Origin: Dyella_A sp051962475
Lineage (GTDB): Bacteria > Pseudomonadota > Gammaproteobacteria > Xanthomonadales > Rhodanobacteraceae
Reading direction: 5' to 3'
NCBI RefSeq assembly: GCF_051962475.1
Contig: NZ_JBQCCF010000019.1
Coordinates: 1 to 64,000, forward strand
DNA length: 64,000 nucleotides
The translations under genes were made by a program, and so were the position numbers. Shown here piece after piece: positions 61,106 through 64,000 of this stretch. Below the pieces are notes generated by a model. It saw only the letters and a list, made by a program, of their open reading frames with translations, was not told the DNA's origin and searched no databases. Positions within the stretch are counted from its first letter, which is position 1. Each line of letters opens with the position of its first letter.

Positions 61106-61183
61106 GGTGTCTCCCCATCGCCTATTGCCGGCGTGCATCGTCGCACCGCGCGGGCGCGACCCGCTACCTCGAATGGGGAGTTT

Positions 61184-61861
61184 TCAGCCCAATAGCAGGG
61201 CCTGCAATTCGGGCAGCGAACGCACCTGGTGGTGCGGCGTGATGCCTTCGGGAACCTCGTGCCCGTGCGGATTGAACCAGCACGTGTGCAGGCCGGCAGC
61301 GAGGCCGCCCACGATGTCCGAATGCGGGTTGTCGCCCACCATCAGCACCTGGTCGCGCGGCGGGTCACCCATGCCGGCCAGGGCGTGCTCGAAGATGCGC
61401 ACGTCCGGCTTGGCCACGCCCACCTGCTCGGAGATCACCAGCGGGTCGAAGTGCCCGCGCAGGCCGGTGCGCTCCAGCCGTGCGAGCTGCAGCGCGGTGA
61501 AGCCGTTGGTGATCACGCCCATGCGCACCTGCGCGGCGGCGAGCGCATCGATCAGCGCCTGCGCACCGGGCAGCAAAGTGCAGATCTCGGCCATCGCCAG
61601 CAAAAATGCCTCGTTGAGCTCGGCCGAGCTCACGCCGAGCTGGCGCGCCCAGCTTTCGAAGCGGGTGGTCTGCAGCTCGGTCGCGGTGATGGCGCCGTTC
61701 TGGTAGTGCACCCACAGCGGTTTGTTGATCTCCTGGTACTGCGCGTAGTGCGCCTGGGTGAAGTCCACCGCATGGCGCTCGAACATGCGCCGCAGGCCCT
61801 GGTAGGCGTCGAAGTGGAACAGCGTGTCGTCGGCGTCGAAGAGGATCCAGCGGTAGTTCAA
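61184..61861 (-). CDS. yjjG: HAD-family pyrimidine 5'-nucleotidase YjjG
   Basis: The 225-residue protein closely matches E. coli YjjG: WILFDADDTLFHFDAYQGLRRMFERH, INKPLWVHYQNGAITATELQ, LPGAQALIDAL, VITNGFTALQLARLERTGL and MVGDNPHSDIVGG. The HAD nucleophile (Asp9) and acid/base (Asp11) in DADDT, and later Asp pair, are intact. YjjG removes phosphate from dUMP, UMP and dTMP and helps dispose of mutagenic nucleotide analogues. It is 78 bp upstream-convergent in order from the flavoprotein gene, in the same direction. Confidence 0.95.
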   Translation of the reverse strand: MNYRWILFDADDTLFHFDAYQGLRRMFERHAVDFTQAHYAQYQEINKPLWVHYQNGAITATELQTTRFESWARQLGVSSAELNEAFLLAMAEICTLLPGAQALIDALAAAQVRMGVITNGFTALQLARLERTGLRGHFDPLVISEQVGVAKPDVRIFEHALAGMGDPPRDQVLMVGDNPHSDIVGGLAAGLHTCWFNPHGHEVPEGITPHHQVRSLPELQALLLG

Positions 61862-61891
61862 GGCGTCAGGCTCACGGCGGGAAACGGGAAG

Positions 61892-61915
61892 GGCGGCACG
61901 ATAACCCGTGCCGCC
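61892..61915 (-). terminator. Hairpin terminator after the glycosidase gene
   Basis: GGCGGCAC (61892-61899) and GTGCCGCC (61908-61915) form an 8-bp perfect stem downstream of the minus-strand glycosidase gene. On the minus strand the tail CTTCCCGTTTCC follows. Confidence 0.65.
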
Positions 61916-61948
61916 GCTCCCGTGTGCCGTGCTGATGATGCCGGCGCG

Positions 61949-62908
61949 TTACTTCGGCACTTTCAACGGCTGGACGGTGTTGCGCAGCAGCGTCCAGTAG
62001 GTGTTGGTGTACGGCACCATCTCCTCGGCGTAGTACCACCAGAAGAAACCGCCGACGAAGCGCGGGTCGGTGCTGGAGTTCACCATCGGGTAGTAGGTGG
62101 TGATCAGGTTCGACTGCACCGAGTAGGGTGCCGACTTGCTCGACGTGCCGATCTCGCCGAAGCCGACCCTGGCGTTGGGGAAGATCGTCTCCAGCGCGGC
62201 GAAGTCGGCGTTCCACGACGGCTTGAGGTTGGGGCAGTCCTTGTACGGGTAGTAGCTGAAGAGCACGTAGTCGGTCTGCTGGCGCACGGTGGCGGAAAGG
62301 AAGCTGGTGGGCCAGGTCTTCCAGTAGTCCTGCGGCTTCTCCCAGCAGTTGGTGCCCTTGCTGTCGTCGTTGTAGTAGAGCGTGATGGCGGTCTTGCCGC
62401 CGACGCCCTTCACGATGCTGTGTGCGGCGGCCACCATCTGGCCGATCGCTGCCTCTTCGGCGTTCACCGTGGCGTCGCTGCCGCTGGGGTCCTTGCGTAA
62501 CCATTCGCCGTTGATCTCGTTGGCGATCTCCCAGACGTCGACCAGGCCGTTGAGGCCGGAGACGAAGTTCTGCGTGCGGGCCTTGTAGCTGGCCAGATCG
62601 GTGGGGAACTCGGAGGAGTCGAGGATCTCGCCCATCACGTACGCGACCTGGTGCAGCTTGACCAGGGCCGGGTAGTAGTCGGCGGCGGTGGTGCCTGGGT
62701 CGAAGACCACACGGACGGTGGGCCGGTAGGGCAGCTTCTGCAGCGAGGTGATGGTCTTGTCGAGGTGGGCGATGGTGTCGAGCGTGACGCCGTAGATCGG
62801 TGTCTTCGGCACGGCCGTCTGGGCATGCAGCGGGACGATGGCCGTGAGCGAGAGCGCGGCGGCCAGCGGAGCCAGGCGCAGCGTGGAGCGGGTGAAAGGG
62901 TTCTTCAT
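61949..62908 (-). CDS. Exported TIM-barrel glycoside hydrolase (clan GH-A-like)
   Basis: The 319-residue protein has a signal peptide (LRLAPLAAALSLTAIVPLHA). A beta/alpha-barrel follows with the NE acid/base motif VWEIANEINGEW (Glu131) and the likely nucleophile Glu252 in GFGEIGTS, 121 residues later as in clan GH-A. Other elements are PTVRVVFDPG, VMGEILDSSE, YVLFSYYPYKDCPN and GGFFWWYYAEEM. It probably cuts a beta-glycan in the periplasm or outside the cell. The GH family cannot be set by eye. It has its own terminator. Confidence 0.82.
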   Translation of the reverse strand: MKNPFTRSTLRLAPLAAALSLTAIVPLHAQTAVPKTPIYGVTLDTIAHLDKTITSLQKLPYRPTVRVVFDPGTTAADYYPALVKLHQVAYVMGEILDSSEFPTDLASYKARTQNFVSGLNGLVDVWEIANEINGEWLRKDPSGSDATVNAEEAAIGQMVAAAHSIVKGVGGKTAITLYYNDDSKGTNCWEKPQDYWKTWPTSFLSATVRQQTDYVLFSYYPYKDCPNLKPSWNADFAALETIFPNARVGFGEIGTSSKSAPYSVQSNLITTYYPMVNSSTDPRFVGGFFWWYYAEEMVPYTNTYWTLLRNTVQPLKVPK

Positions 62909-63609
62909 GAGGGATGTATCCAGTGCAGGCGGGCATCCCGGCCCAGCGTGTTGAGTGCGGCCCAATGCGTGACGCATGGCCGTCGAGGGGCGACCGGCCA
63001 CCGTCCCAAGTGGCGCAGGTCGTGATGCCGATCCGGCATGGGTGAAGGTCATCCGTGGGGACGCGCTCTCCTGGCGCGCGCCAGAGGCGTGCAACGAAGG
63101 GGAGAAATCCCGGCGCGCGCCGGGCATGGAAAGGCCGTCCCTGAGCTGACGACATCGACGCGGTCCCTGGTCGTTCTGGAACAGGTGAATCGATGGCGAG
63201 GGAGGGAACCTGACGGAAACGGGCGGGGTGCGGAGGGTAAACCGGGACCGGCGCTGGAACCGCGACATCGATGTTAAGACCGCCGGGCCCAGCCTTCCGT
63301 TCGTACGTGTACGTCAAAAATTATTATTTAAATCATATGGATACATTGATTCAGTAAGGTGTATGCCTTGTGAATCGGTGGATCCGGTCGTTTTGCTGAG
63401 GCGGACTGGCACATCCTGGTGTGCCCAAAAGCGGGGCCGCCCGTGGGGCAGGGCGGCAATATTGACGACGTGCGCAGCCACGAGCGCTTTCGCGTGAATG
63501 CTGGAGCGCGCCACGGCTTGCTTACGGCCCCGCACACGAACAATGGAAGAGCCGATGGCCGAACCGCCTTGCGGCAGGTTCGACCATCGGTTTGTCTTGC
63601 TTTAGTGGA
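62909..63609. other. 700-base intergenic region with an AT-rich island
   Basis: No credible gene was found. At 63312-63358 the sequence becomes very AT-rich, including AAAAATTATTATTTAAATC, in sharp contrast to the rest. On the minus strand this is followed by TTGACG (63311-63316), a good -35, but no matching -10 is clear. The island may be an UP element for the glycosidase promoter or a trace of foreign DNA. Confidence 0.5.
63552..63590. terminator. Hairpin terminator beside the DoxX gene
   Basis: CCGATGG-C-CGAACC (63552-63565) pairs with GGTTCG-A-CCATCGG (63577-63590), a 13-bp stem with one mismatch. On the plus strand TTTGTCTTG follows; on the minus strand it lies 20 bases beyond the DoxX stop. 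Confidence 0.7.
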
Positions 63610-64000
63610 TCAGGCCAGCGTGCGGCGCCGCTGACGCACGGCATCCAGGCTGTAGTCTCCCGCTCCGGTGGCGGCGAACTGCAGCAGACCGCCGGCGATC
63701 GCGAGATTCTTCAGGAAGTGGATGAACTGGTTCTGGTCACCGAAGTGGTCATGGAAGGCCAGCGCCGTGGCCACCGCGAACAGCGCCATCAGCGCCGCCA
63801 CCAGGCGGGTGCGGTAACCGGCCAGTAGCGCCAGGCCGAAGCCCACCTCGACCACCACCGCAATGACGTAGGCCAGGTCCGGCAGCGGCAGGCCGGCATA
63901 GGCGATGTAGGCCTTGGTGGCGGCCGGCGCGGCCAGCTTGCCGAAGCCGCTGATCAGGAACAGGCTCGCCAGCAGTGCGCGGGCGAGCAGGGAAGTGGAA
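63610..64000 (-). CDS. DoxX-family membrane protein (5' end outside the window)
   Basis: The readable part is about 130 residues: LLARALLASLFLISGFGKLAAP, then AYIAYAGLPLPDLAYVIAVVVEVGFGLALLAGYRTR and FHDHFGDQNQFIHFLKNLAIAGGLLQFAATG. This is a DoxX/SURF4-like protein with four helices; the helix 2-3 loop (GYRTR) and HFLKNLAIAGG are typical. The first residues lie beyond position 64000, so the start is not visible. DoxX proteins are linked to redox and thiosulfate metabolism in archaea and to radical detoxification complexes in mycobacteria; the function here is not known. Confidence 0.9.
   Translation of the reverse strand, partial: STSLLARALLASLFLISGFGKLAAPAATKAYIAYAGLPLPDLAYVIAVVVEVGFGLALLAGYRTRLVAALMALFAVATALAFHDHFGDQNQFIHFLKNLAIAGGLLQFAATGAGDYSLDAVRQRRRTLA

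Noticed and set aside
59489..61195. 568-codon plus-strand open frame opposite the flavoprotein
   Set aside because: It mirrors the codon pattern of the real minus-strand gene and encodes no recognisable fold.

Overview
The window looks like chromosomal DNA of a high-G+C gammaproteobacterium, most likely of the Xanthomonadales/Rhodanobacteraceae (Rhodanobacter, Dyella, Luteibacter, Frateuria group). This is an inference from strong G/C third-position bias, the alpha-amino acid ester hydrolase, the hairpin-type intergenic repeats and REP-like element, and the many secreted hydrolases. No rRNA, tRNA, CRISPR array, phage or transposase gene was seen. The region is a mosaic of short one- to three-gene units with frequent divergent regulator/enzyme pairs.

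Left part (1-21 kb): a cluster of hairpin repeats; a frameshifted methyltransferase; an MmyB-type regulator and an NTF2-like protein divergent from a GlxA-type AraC regulator across a perfect 21-bp palindrome; a VOC protein; a retropepsin-like protein divergent from a LysR gene that has lost its DNA-binding half; an alpha-amino acid ester hydrolase; a YdeI-like protein; the YbaL antiporter; a PQQ-type sugar dehydrogenase lipoprotein coupled to a DUF2231 membrane protein; an HD-GYP protein; a small AraC regulator coupled to a VOC protein; a LytS/LytTR two-component pair; and an M61 peptidase.

Middle (21-46 kb): an orphan fimbrial-like protein, an SGNH lipoprotein, an MHS-family transporter, an M48 peptidase fused to a pilin-like domain, a LysR/PdxI pair, an SDR/ArsR pair with a clear operator, a GGDEF protein, MsrA, a lone Oar-like domain, an MBL hydrolase, SnoaL- and TfoX-like proteins, a nitronate monooxygenase, a Cache-HAMP sensor with no output domain plus a small PATAN-like partner, a short-form UvrA paralogue, a secreted JAB-like protein, a Nu-class GST, an acyltransferase and an acetate CoA-transferase.

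Right part (46-64 kb): a penicillin acylase-family Ntn hydrolase, a second retropepsin-like protein, a MarR remnant, a YdeP-type molybdopterin oxidoreductase, an ACT-like/V4R-like fusion, an SDR/AraC pair, an epimerase, a REP-like inverted pair, then a minus-strand block: a cNMP-domain TrxR-like flavoprotein lacking the CxxC, a decayed small ORF, a GCS2-type carboxylate-amine ligase and an overlapping ATP-grasp-like protein. That ligase pair is the best candidate here for an uncharacterised biosynthetic system. YjjG, a GH-A-type glycosidase and a partial DoxX protein close the window. Four decayed genes (methyltransferase, LysR, MarR, small ORF) are scattered through it.
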